Positions 17,092-25,640 of a stretch of DNA of 64,000 nt are shown here, one piece after another (position 1 is the stretch's first letter; every line of letters starts with the position of its first letter). Source of the stretch: Nostoc sp. KVJ20 (GTDB lineage: Bacteria; Cyanobacteriota; Cyanobacteriia; Cyanobacteriales; Nostocaceae); assembly GCF_001712795.1 (NCBI RefSeq), contig NZ_KV757585.1, forward strand, positions 62,001 to 126,000, read 5' to 3'. The notes under the pieces were generated by a model, which had not been told where the DNA came from, searched no databases, and worked only from the letters and a program-made list of their open reading frames with translations. The position numbers and the translations under genes are program-made.

Positions 17092-17589
17092 ATGAGTGAT
17101 CTAATTGTGATTGGCTTTCCAGATGAATTTAAGGCAGATGAAGTGTTGCTTGATCTCAGAAAACTGGAGCGGGAATATTTGATCGATCTAGAAGATGCCG
17201 CGATCGTGGTCAGAAATAGACACGGCAAAGTCAAGGTTAAGCAGACTCAAGAACTTGTCGCTTCTGGTGCATTAAGTGGCGGCTTCTGGGGACTGTTAAT
17301 CGGCTTGATCTTCCTTCATCCCATGCTGGCAATTTTTGGTGCAGCAGTGGGTGCCCTTTCCGGTGCATTAACGGATATCGGCATTGATGACAACTTCATT
17401 CAAGAACTAGGCAACACAATCGAACCTGGAACCTCTGCCATTTTTATCTTGGTGAGAAAATCTACACCTGACAAGGTTTTGGAAGACTTGAGCAAATTTG
17501 AGGGAAAAGTCCTACGAACTTCATTATCCCACGAAGATGAGGCAAAACTTCAGGCAGCTCTTACGAAAACCGAAGCAGATAAGTCGTAG
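17092..17589 (+). CDS. DUF1269 protein
   Basis: The 165-aa protein matches DUF1269: an N-terminal alpha/beta part (MSDLIVIGFPDEFKADEVL), then VRNRHGKVKVKQTQE, a central glycine-rich hydrophobic hairpin (GALSGGFWGLLIGLIFLHPML), and a C-terminal ILVRKSTPDKVLEDL. AGGTAGGAAA precedes the ATG. Members are stress-associated with unknown biochemistry. A truncated relative lies on the minus strand at 32734-32859. Confidence 0.85.
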   Translation: MSDLIVIGFPDEFKADEVLLDLRKLEREYLIDLEDAAIVVRNRHGKVKVKQTQELVASGALSGGFWGLLIGLIFLHPMLAIFGAAVGALSGALTDIGIDDNFIQELGNTIEPGTSAIFILVRKSTPDKVLEDLSKFEGKVLRTSLSHEDEAKLQAALTKTEADKS

Positions 17590-17657
17590 CTCCAAGAAAT
17601 CTCGAAGTCAGCATTTATCACTCCGAAAGGTGATTCTATGTTCAGGAAGTAACACAA

Positions 17658-18038
17658 ATGGAAGCAAAAGCGATCGCAACTCAGCCATCTAATTCACTTC
17701 CTCCAAGCCAGCGAAGGATTGAAACTCTCCCTACACTAAATGCAGCTTTCCTGATTATTATTAGCCTTATTATACTCTCGGCGATTGCTGCTGCAATTTA
17801 TGCTTGCATTCCCAAGAGTCGGCGGCATTCATTCAACTTCAAACCGCATCATAAGGTTCCGTGTCACCGCTGTCAATATTTTAGCGGTAATCCCTATCTT
17901 AAATGCGCTCTCCATCCAGTAAGCGTACTGACCGAACAAGCAGTTGACTGTACAGATTACTGCCCGAACACTGAAGCAAAACTGGTTGAAAAGTGGAGAA
18001 AAGCATTGCTGATTGTCCAAAAACTTTTTCTTAACTGA
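17658..18038 (+). CDS. single-span membrane protein with Cys-rich tail
   Basis: The 126-aa product has one transmembrane helix (AAFLIIISLIILSAIAAAIYA) and a C-terminal domain with CHRCQYFSGNPYLKCALHP and CTDYC. The five cysteines could bind metal or form disulfides. Short cyanobacterial proteins with this CxxCxYFxxNxxLxCALHP motif are familiar, but I know no function. AGGAAG precedes the start. It lies 27 bp before the CopZ-like gene, suggesting co-transcription. Confidence 0.7.
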   Translation: MEAKAIATQPSNSLPPSQRRIETLPTLNAAFLIIISLIILSAIAAAIYACIPKSRRHSFNFKPHHKVPCHRCQYFSGNPYLKCALHPVSVLTEQAVDCTDYCPNTEAKLVEKWRKALLIVQKLFLN

Positions 18039-18065
18039 ACCACATAAAAATAAGGATTTGACATT

Positions 18066-18260
18066 ATGAAACTCCAACTAAAAGTTCCTGGAATGACCTG
18101 TGGTGGTTGTGTAAACACCATCACTCAAGCGATTAGAACAGTTGATGCTAAAGCTACCGTTCAGGGCGATCCAAAAACCAAGATTGTATCAGTGGAAACT
18201 CAAGCCTCAGAAGCTGCTATCAAGGATGTTATTACGGCGGCTGGCTACCAAGTTGCTTAG
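18066..18260 (+). CDS. CopZ/Atx1-like heavy-metal-associated chaperone
   Basis: The 64-aa protein is a single HMA domain with the metal site MTCGGC near the N-terminus and AAGYQV near the C-terminus. It would carry Cu(I) in the cytosol to a P-ATPase such as CopB. An AAGGATTT ribosome site is present. The stop codon lies at the boundary of a small inverted-repeat element (18260-18374). Confidence 0.88.
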   Translation: MKLQLKVPGMTCGGCVNTITQAIRTVDAKATVQGDPKTKIVSVETQASEAAIKDVITAAGYQVA

Positions 18261-18374
18261 GGACTTCCAAAAAATAAATTATCCAAAATTATTTGTACAT
18301 TTGTAGGGACGCAAGTCCTTGCGCCCCTACGTTTGCGGAGCGTCCCGCAGGGATGGGTTTTAACTGGAAGTCCC
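18260..18374. mobile_element. 115-bp MITE-like element at the chaperone stop codon
   Basis: Terminal inverted repeats GGGACTTCCA (18260-18269) and TGGAAGTCCC (18365-18374) are flanked by TTA on both sides. Inside is a 13-bp hairpin (GTAGGGACGCAAG with CTTGCGCCCCTAC, about 18303-18331). Removing the element and one TTA still leaves a TAG stop in frame, so insertion was silent for the chaperone. It now separates this gene from the multicopper oxidase. Confidence 0.75.
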
Positions 18375-18433
18375 TTAGCAAAGTTCTGAACCGACAAGAC
18401 AACCTCACTGACGTATTCATAAATGAGAGCGAT

Positions 18434-20146
18434 ATGCCTATTAAAATCACTCACCAATATCCCCTAGCCCGCCGAGATTTTCTTAAAGGGACTCGACTTG
18501 CAGCCGGATTTGTTATAGGAAGTGGAATTCACAGCCTACTATCCAGTTGTTCGCCTCAATCTTCCACCGCAAAAATAGCTAAGGGTAACACCGTAGCCCG
18601 TGGCCCGAATGCGAAATTCATTCCCGATATTGAAATCAACCTGAAGGCTGCACCGACAACGGTTCCAATCTTGCCGGGACAAACGACCCAAGTTTGGTCT
18701 TACGCAGCAAAACTTGTCAAAGGCGACCCAAACAGCTTACAAACTATTCCCGATAGTTATTTAGGCCCCATTATTCGCGTTCGCCAAGGTCAGCGCGTGC
18801 GGGTCAACTTCCAAAATGCCCTTCCTCAAGGGCAAGCCAGCATTGTGCATTGGCATGGATTAATTTTACCAGAGGAGATGGATGGACATCCTCGCTTTGC
18901 AATTCAGCCTGGACAAACCTATGTTTATGAGTTTGAGGTTATTAATCAGGCAGGGCTAAACTGGTTTCATCCTCATCCAGACGGGCTTACAGGGGAGCAA
19001 GCCTATGCAGGCTTGGCGGGGCTATTTATAGTCACGGATCAAGAAGAAGCGACCCTCAATCTACCCACAGGGGCTTATGAGATACCGATTGTGCTGCAAG
19101 ATCGTACCTTAGATGCCAATAATCAACTCCTCTATCTCGGCAGCAAAATAGGTACCCCCCGTAATAGCAACATGGGCGGGATGCAACAGGATAACTCAGG
19201 TCAATCCAGCAATGACATGGGCGGTATGAGCAGCATGATGGGCTTTTTGGGTCAAAAGATATTCGTGAATGGTAAACCCAACTTCACACTTTCTGCGGCG
19301 ACACGAGTCTATCGCCTTCGCATCTTAAATGGATCTAATTCACGTATCTACAAGCTTGCGTGGAGCAGTGGCGATCCACTGACCATCATTGGCACTGATG
19401 GTAGCTTACTGGCTCGACCTACCGAACGAAAGTATGTCATGTTAGCCCCAGGTGAGCGGATTGATGTTTGGGCAGATTTCAGTAAGTTGAAAGTTGGGAC
19501 AGAAGTATCTCTAAATAGTCTGGCTTTTTCAGGAGCAGAAAATGTAGGAGGTAGCAGCATGAGCGGCATGATGAGTTCTGATAATGCCCCGGAACTTGGT
19601 TCAGCGATGATGCTATTCAACGTCAAGATTGAGCGCAAAGAAAAAGAAACTCTGCGACTCCCCAATCAACTAACAAATCTACCACTATTGCGTCCAGAAG
19701 ATGCCGTTAATGCCGCACAGCCACGTCCTATTGAGCTTTCTCTCAAAGGTATGAAATGGGTTCTTAATGGGCATCTCTTTGAAATGAATACCGCAACGCC
19801 ACAGGAAACTGTAAAGCTAAATTCTATTGAACAGTGGGAGATTATCAATAAACTCAACCCTGGAGCCGTGATGGATGCGAAGGGCATGGCGCACCCTATC
19901 CATCTACACGGCGTGCAGTTTCAAGTCATTAGTCGGGAAGTGCTGCCAGAACTTGCCGCAGGATGGCAAACTGTCAAGGATGGCTATGTAGACGAGGGCT
20001 TGAAGGATACTGTAATGGTAATGCCGGGTGAGCGAGTGAAGCTGCTCATGAAATTTGAGAAATACAGCGGCTTATTTACATACCACTGCCATACCTTGGA
20101 GCACGAAGACGCTGGCATGATGAGGAATTATCGAGTCAATGAATAA
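18434..20146 (+). CDS. Tat-exported multicopper oxidase (CueO/laccase-like)
   Basis: I place the start at the ATG of MPIKITHQY, because the upstream frame runs through the MITE. A twin-arginine signal (ARRDFLKGTRLAAGF) is followed by a lipobox-like SSCS. The copper ligands are all visible: HWHGLILP, WFHPHPDG, HPIHLHGVQF and THEHCH-type YHCHTLEHEDAGMM with the type 1 axial methionine. Met-rich insertions (MGGMSSMMG, SSMSGMMSS) match the cuprous-oxidase type that oxidises periplasmic Cu(I). The protein is 570 aa. It completes an export, chaperone, storage and oxidation set for copper. Confidence 0.9.
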   Translation: MPIKITHQYPLARRDFLKGTRLAAGFVIGSGIHSLLSSCSPQSSTAKIAKGNTVARGPNAKFIPDIEINLKAAPTTVPILPGQTTQVWSYAAKLVKGDPNSLQTIPDSYLGPIIRVRQGQRVRVNFQNALPQGQASIVHWHGLILPEEMDGHPRFAIQPGQTYVYEFEVINQAGLNWFHPHPDGLTGEQAYAGLAGLFIVTDQEEATLNLPTGAYEIPIVLQDRTLDANNQLLYLGSKIGTPRNSNMGGMQQDNSGQSSNDMGGMSSMMGFLGQKIFVNGKPNFTLSAATRVYRLRILNGSNSRIYKLAWSSGDPLTIIGTDGSLLARPTERKYVMLAPGERIDVWADFSKLKVGTEVSLNSLAFSGAENVGGSSMSGMMSSDNAPELGSAMMLFNVKIERKEKETLRLPNQLTNLPLLRPEDAVNAAQPRPIELSLKGMKWVLNGHLFEMNTATPQETVKLNSIEQWEIINKLNPGAVMDAKGMAHPIHLHGVQFQVISREVLPELAAGWQTVKDGYVDEGLKDTVMVMPGERVKLLMKFEKYSGLFTYHCHTLEHEDAGMMRNYRVNE

Positions 20147-20214
20147 CTGAGGCATCTATCAGGCTAGTTAAAAGGGACTAATCTCTGTTATTAAAATTTA
20201 TTTAAAGGAAAAAA

Positions 20215-21759
20215 ATGAGTGACCTACCGGATTACCTAATTGTCGGCAGTGGTTTATCAGCATTGGTCTTTGGTGCTTTAATGGCCAACTCTGGTAAGAC
20301 TGTGCAAATCCTCGAAGCCCATGAGCATCCGGGGGGCTTTGGTCATACGTTTACGATGGCTAAAAAATATACGTTTAATGCCCAATTTCACTATGTATGG
20401 GACTGCGGTGAAGGACAAACCGTCAATCGGGTACTCAAAAAACTGGGCTTGGATCGGGAAGTGACCTTTGAGCGGTATGATCCCGATGGCTTTGATCATA
20501 TGCGAATGCCGGAACATGCGTTGGACATTCCCTCAGAACCAGAGGAACTGATCCAGCGATTGTCTGCTCTGTTTCCTGCTCATAGCGATCGCATTCGCCA
20601 ATTTATCAACGAAGTGGAAAAGACTGGTGCAGGCTTGAAAAGACTCGCTCCACCGATCAAACCAATTGAACTATTCAGCCATCCAAGTGAAATATTCTGT
20701 ACCATCCAGCATCTCAACAGCACACTTCAGGATGTATTTGACAAGTTTCAGCTACCCCAAGCCGCCCAAACCCTATTAGCCCTGCAATGGCTTGATTTTT
20801 TACTGCCCCCAAATCAACTCTCGTTTTATGCCTGGGTCGCATTGTTCCGAGGCTATCAAGCAGGCGCATTTTACCCAACTCAGCATTTTGAGCATGTGAT
20901 TAATTCGTTGGTCAATGTCATCGAATCGCATGGAGGACAGGTGTTACTCAACCATGAAGTCACGAATTTTAGAGTCACAGACAGAACGGTTACGGGAGTT
21001 CAGGCGATGGATCTCACCACCCATCAAACCCATGAATTTACAGGTGATACTGTGATTTGCAATATTGACCCCAAAAAAGCCGCCAAAATGATTGGTGAGG
21101 AAAAGTTCTCCAAAACTGTGCGTCGAAAACTCAACTATGAATATTCGGCATCTAACTACATGGCTTATTGTGTCGTCAAAGATATCGACCTCCAAGACTA
21201 TGGATTTGGCAAGTGGAATCTCTCGCATACTGGGCATCACGATCTAAATGAAGCCTTCGTGCAGATGTATGAGCGCCATGACTTTTCTAATCCTAGTTTT
21301 GCCATCACAACGCCTACTTTACTTACAGAAGCGGGTCGGGACTGCCCAGAGGACTGTCAAATTGTCGAATTCCTCACCGTTGCCAATTACGACTATTTCA
21401 AGCAATTACGGGAGAGCGATCGCAAAGCTTACAGCCAGAAAAAACAAGAAATCTTAGACTCCATCCTGGATGTCGTGGAAGAACACTATGTGCCGAATTT
21501 TAGAAAACACATGGTTTTTCATATCACGGGCAGCCCTACTACCAATGAGCGTTTTTGCTGGAGTCCTAATGGAAATTCCTACGGCTCCATTTTGACGCCG
21601 CGCAATATGGGTCTAGGGCGACTGAATCACGAAACCTCCCTTAACCATTTTTATTTCTGCAATGCCTCATCGGGCTATCCGGGCTTTGCTCCCACATTTT
21701 GGACGGGGGCATTGCTCTACCAACGATTATCGGGCGACGTGCTTTTAGGCAACGGCTAA
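20215..21759 (+). CDS. FAD-dependent oxidoreductase, CrtI/retinol-saturase-like
   Basis: The 514-aa protein has an N-terminal dinucleotide fold (YLIVGSGLSALVFGALMANSG, then EAHEHPGGFGHTF) and the CrtI-superfamily C-terminal motif NHFYFCNASSGYPGFAPTFWTG. It belongs to the phytoene desaturase/carotene isomerase/retinol saturase group that acts on polyunsaturated lipids or isoprenoids. AAAGGAAA precedes the ATG. It is the first gene after the oxidase in a co-directional run. The substrate is not inferable. Confidence 0.8.
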   Translation: MSDLPDYLIVGSGLSALVFGALMANSGKTVQILEAHEHPGGFGHTFTMAKKYTFNAQFHYVWDCGEGQTVNRVLKKLGLDREVTFERYDPDGFDHMRMPEHALDIPSEPEELIQRLSALFPAHSDRIRQFINEVEKTGAGLKRLAPPIKPIELFSHPSEIFCTIQHLNSTLQDVFDKFQLPQAAQTLLALQWLDFLLPPNQLSFYAWVALFRGYQAGAFYPTQHFEHVINSLVNVIESHGGQVLLNHEVTNFRVTDRTVTGVQAMDLTTHQTHEFTGDTVICNIDPKKAAKMIGEEKFSKTVRRKLNYEYSASNYMAYCVVKDIDLQDYGFGKWNLSHTGHHDLNEAFVQMYERHDFSNPSFAITTPTLLTEAGRDCPEDCQIVEFLTVANYDYFKQLRESDRKAYSQKKQEILDSILDVVEEHYVPNFRKHMVFHITGSPTTNERFCWSPNGNSYGSILTPRNMGLGRLNHETSLNHFYFCNASSGYPGFAPTFWTGALLYQRLSGDVLLGNG

Positions 21760-21827
21760 ACAGGCGATGTCTACGACGCGCTATTCGGCGTCGCACATTA
21801 TCCATTTCATAAACTTAGAGGTCAATT

Positions 21828-23096
21828 ATGAGAATCGCTATTATTGGTGGCGGAGCTAGCGGCATGGCTACAGCTTACCTGCTTGATAAAGAAGGACATC
21901 ATGTCACCGTGTTTGAGCGGCAACCCATGTTAGGAGGGCATATTCGTACACTGAACAAAAACGTGAAACCGAACCAAGCCGATTGCGATGAAATTTTGGA
22001 AAGCGGGGTGCTTGAATTTCCAACTGTTTTTTACAACTTCATCTCGCTGATGCAAGAGCTAGGGGTAGAACTAGAACCCGTGGATATTGGTTCAGCAATG
22101 TTTCTCAAAGATGGCAGCCACTTTCTATCGGCAGTCACCATCGAGAAAAACTTCGCAGGTATCCACGGGCTGATCGAACAGTTACGCCTCGATACCATCT
22201 ATGTCCGTTCCGCTGCATTATGGCTGAGAACGCGATTTGCTAACTTGCAAAATTTGTCCAATCGTCCGCTGTCGGAATATTTAAAAGGCTCCGGTAGCCG
22301 CGATACCTGGCTGAAGTTGGTGGTTATGTATAGCTATTCAATGCCGTTTGAACTGATTGATGATTTTCCAGCAGAGTTGGCGATCCCTACTTTACGTGAC
22401 TATCTCGCGGTCAACTGGGTCAGAGTTAAAGGCGGTGTGTATTCTTACATTGAAAAAATTCTGGCGCGATTTAAGGGTGAAATTGTGCTGAACGTAGAGA
22501 TTGACCGTATTTCCAGAAGCTCGGATGTTGTCAAAATTGTGCGCTCGACGGGTGAAATTCAGGAGTTTGATAAAGTCGTGTTTGCTACACCCCCTGATCA
22601 AGTAATGGCGCTGTTAACAGACCCAACGGATGCTGAAACCAAACGCTTTTCTGCCTGGAAAGCCAACCATGTAACAACCTTAGTTCATAGAGATATTTCC
22701 ATGTACGCCCGCCAAGGGATTACACAACCCTCAGAATTTGATTATTTCCAAAAGCCAGATAGTCGCTGGGGCTATAACGGCTGCCTAAATCAGCTTTGCG
22801 GTATCTCGTCGCCACAGCATAATTTTTTATCATTCCAACTAGAGGAGTTGATTGCACCCGATCGCATCATTCACATTCAGAAACACCACACCCCGATGTA
22901 TACCACTGAATCCTTTCGATACCGGGATGAAGTCGTTGCTACCAATGGCGAGAACAATACCTACCATGCGGGAGCCTACCTTGGCGATGGTTTACATGAA
23001 GGAGCAATCGGCTCTGCCTTTCGAGTCGCTCAACTGATTGGGTCAAGCCTTGACTCTAGCTCCTTGAACCAAAAAAAGGAACTAAATTTTTATTGA
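21828..23096 (+). CDS. FAD-dependent amine-oxidase-like oxidoreductase
   Basis: The 422-aa protein begins with a textbook Rossmann motif (MRIAIIGGGASGMATAYLL) and the GG motif (VFERQPMLGGHIRT). It ends with an FAD-contacting segment (HAGAYLGDGLHEGAIGSAFRVAQLIG). It resembles the NAD(P)-binding flavoproteins seen beside cyclopropane-fatty-acid and lipid-modification genes. AGAGGT precedes the start. It sits 68 bp after the previous flavoprotein gene and 11 bp before the next gene, so the group is probably an operon. Confidence 0.78.
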   Translation: MRIAIIGGGASGMATAYLLDKEGHHVTVFERQPMLGGHIRTLNKNVKPNQADCDEILESGVLEFPTVFYNFISLMQELGVELEPVDIGSAMFLKDGSHFLSAVTIEKNFAGIHGLIEQLRLDTIYVRSAALWLRTRFANLQNLSNRPLSEYLKGSGSRDTWLKLVVMYSYSMPFELIDDFPAELAIPTLRDYLAVNWVRVKGGVYSYIEKILARFKGEIVLNVEIDRISRSSDVVKIVRSTGEIQEFDKVVFATPPDQVMALLTDPTDAETKRFSAWKANHVTTLVHRDISMYARQGITQPSEFDYFQKPDSRWGYNGCLNQLCGISSPQHNFLSFQLEELIAPDRIIHIQKHHTPMYTTESFRYRDEVVATNGENNTYHAGAYLGDGLHEGAIGSAFRVAQLIGSSLDSSSLNQKKELNFY

Positions 23097-23107
23097 AGTG
23101 AGTAACT

Positions 23108-25546
23108 ATGCGTTTCTCAATTCTGCCGACTCCTGCCAATTCTGAAATTTCGATCCAACAAGTCCGGGCGGCTCATCAGGCGGAGCTAGACGCGATCGCG
23201 CGTTATTGTCGCCTAACGAATTACCTTGCGGCGGCTCAAATCTACCTGAAAGACAATTTTCTACTCAAGCAACCCTTAAAGTCGGAGCATATCAAAGACT
23301 GTCTGCTAGGACACTGGGGCACTTGCCCTGGCATTAACTTGATCTATGTTCACCTCAATTGCCTAATTCAGCACCATGACATCAGCCTTTTCCTCATCGC
23401 AGAGGCAGGATACGGAACACCTGCAATGTTGGCAAACCTTTACCTAGAAAGGTCTCTCCAGGCATTTTATCCCGAACTGACCCTAGATGCTAATGGACTG
23501 GCAACCTTAATTCGCGGCTTTTCCTGTCCCTGTGGTTTTCTGAATCACGATTATGCAGGTGAAGAACTCGGTTATGCTCTCACTGTCGCTTTTGGGGCAG
23601 TCATGGATAATCCTGACTTGATTGTGGCTTGCGTTATTAAGGATCAAGAAGCAGAAACAGGAGCGACAGCTACTGCCTGGGATAGCTACAAGTTGATCGA
23701 TCCAGCAAAATCTGGCGCAGTGCTGCCGATCTTGCACCTCAATGGTGATAAGACTATCTACGCTGCGATGAGTGATATTGAACTTCAGCAACGATTTACA
23801 GGCTACGGATATCAAGTCCGAATTGTTGGCAGTCAGAAAAATCAGTTTGACAAAGATTCCGCGACTCAAAATGCGCTCGATCTAAATGTTGATCTTTATG
23901 GCTCGCTCGATTGGGCATATCGAGAGATTTGCAGAATTCAGCAAGCTGCACGTTTAGGGCAAGCGATTACTCAACCCAAGTTTCCTGTATTGATTGTGCG
24001 ATCGCCCGAAGACTGGACAGGCATCCAGGAAATTGATCGAGCCTCGATTGAGGAGTCTCATCGCTCTCACCAAATTCCTGCCAAAGATTTAAAGACCAAT
24101 CCGCAACAGTTGCAGCTTTTAGAAGACTGGTTACGCTCTTATAAAATTGAAGAATTGTTTGACCAACAGGGTTGCCCTATTCAAGAGATTCTAAATCTTT
24201 GCCCCCAAGATAAGCAACGCATGGGCTGTCATGCTCACATATCTGGTGAAGGTGTCTACAAGCCCCTAAATTTACCGAATATCTTTGACTTTGAAATTCC
24301 AATTCAAACAAAGTTCTGTTCATATGAAGAAGATCAATTCAGCAATACAGAACAGATTGGAAAGTACATCAAAACAGTCATTGAGCAAAATCCACAAACG
24401 TTCCGTATTTTCTGCCCAGATCAGCTAGAGTCGAGCAATTTATCAGCCTTACTAGAAGTAAACCATCGCAATGATCATGGTTCGATTCAGTCTGATGATT
24501 TGCAGGTCAGTTTGAGAAAAGAACGGATGCTGGAGTTTTTCAGCCAGCACACTTGTCAGGGATGGCTTCAGGGCTATGTGCTTACAGGTCGGCACGGACT
24601 TTTTCTATCGTATGAAGCGTCTTTAAACAGCATTATCAGCATGATGAACCAGCACGCCAGGTTCTTGAAACTGTCCAAAACATTCCCGTGGCGTTCGCGA
24701 AGCGTGGGCTTTACCCAATCATGCGTCGCCTCTCTGAATTATTTAGCAGTTTCAACCCCGTGGCAGCAGGAATCCAGTGACTTTTCTCAGCAAAGCTCTA
24801 GTTTTATCAATGCTGTGATGACGCAAAAAGCAGAAATCGTGCGAGTTTATCTACCGCCAGATGCAAACTGTTTGATCGCGACGATCGCGCATTGCTTAAA
24901 CACGACCGATCAGATTAATCTTATCCTTACCAGTGCTGATCCGATGCCGCAATGGTTAACGATGGCTGAAGCGATCGCGCACTGTCGGGCAGGTGCTTCA
25001 ATTTGGCACTGGGCAAGCACCGATGAAGGCATCGATCCTGATGTAGTGCTAGTTGGAATTGGCGATCGTTCCACAGTTGAAGTAATGGCAGCCGCTCACA
25101 TCTTGCGGGACGAAATGCCAGCACTGCGGGTGCGGGTGGTAAATGTCACCGACTTGCGAGTGTTGGAAGAAGACGCGGAAAATTCTCAGCATTTAGACAA
25201 GGAAATGTTTGAAGCATTGTTCACGCGCGATCGCCCAGTCATTATCAACTTTCATGGCACTCTCGCAGTTTTGGAGCAGCTATTTTTTGGTCGTCCAAAT
25301 CCTGACCGCTTTCAACTAAATGGCGATCGAGGCGAAGTCATCCCCTCGTTTGCTCAGAATCTGCGTCACGGCACTTCACGCTTTCATTTAATCATCCAGA
25401 CGATTCAATTGGCAGCCCCGCATAATCCCAGTGTTGCGGCACGAGCGAGTGAACGAGTGCATTACTACAGGCATATTTTAGCAGAGCGATATCGTTCGAG
25501 CCAGAAACTGGGGGGCGATCGGGCACCGCCTCCTAGCTTGTCGTAA
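23108..25546 (+). CDS. degenerate phosphoketolase paralogue (probable pseudoenzyme)
   Basis: The 812-aa product aligns end to end with the intact phosphoketolase encoded next to it (GHWGT.PG, RMG..AH, CQGWL.GY.LTGRHG). However, active-site elements are changed. GPGHGGP reads EAGYGTP, losing a catalytic His. The thiamine motif GDGEAETG reads [16 protein letters not shown] reads AGEELGY and GGIPSH reads CGFLNH. At about 24688-24715 a small palindromic repeat (GTGGCGTTCGCGAAGCGTGG) adds about eight residues in frame. The frame stays open over 2.4 kb, so the protein appears selected. A regulatory subunit or an altered function is possible; normal phosphoketolase activity is unlikely. Confidence 0.8.
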   Translation: MRFSILPTPANSEISIQQVRAAHQAELDAIARYCRLTNYLAAAQIYLKDNFLLKQPLKSEHIKDCLLGHWGTCPGINLIYVHLNCLIQHHDISLFLIAEAGYGTPAMLANLYLERSLQAFYPELTLDANGLATLIRGFSCPCGFLNHDYAGEELGYALTVAFGAVMDNPDLIVACVIKDQEAETGATATAWDSYKLIDPAKSGAVLPILHLNGDKTIYAAMSDIELQQRFTGYGYQVRIVGSQKNQFDKDSATQNALDLNVDLYGSLDWAYREICRIQQAARLGQAITQPKFPVLIVRSPEDWTGIQEIDRASIEESHRSHQIPAKDLKTNPQQLQLLEDWLRSYKIEELFDQQGCPIQEILNLCPQDKQRMGCHAHISGEGVYKPLNLPNIFDFEIPIQTKFCSYEEDQFSNTEQIGKYIKTVIEQNPQTFRIFCPDQLESSNLSALLEVNHRNDHGSIQSDDLQVSLRKERMLEFFSQHTCQGWLQGYVLTGRHGLFLSYEASLNSIISMMNQHARFLKLSKTFPWRSRSVGFTQSCVASLNYLAVSTPWQQESSDFSQQSSSFINAVMTQKAEIVRVYLPPDANCLIATIAHCLNTTDQINLILTSADPMPQWLTMAEAIAHCRAGASIWHWASTDEGIDPDVVLVGIGDRSTVEVMAAAHILRDEMPALRVRVVNVTDLRVLEEDAENSQHLDKEMFEALFTRDRPVIINFHGTLAVLEQLFFGRPNPDRFQLNGDRGEVIPSFAQNLRHGTSRFHLIIQTIQLAAPHNPSVAARASERVHYYRHILAERYRSSQKLGGDRAPPPSLS

Positions 25547-25640
25547 TGCTGCACCCGTGATGAGTTTGAAAAAGATTTAATTCGTTACTGTTCCAATCGC
25601 TCTTGAAATTTCACTTGTAAACTTCTACTTCTTACCTAAC

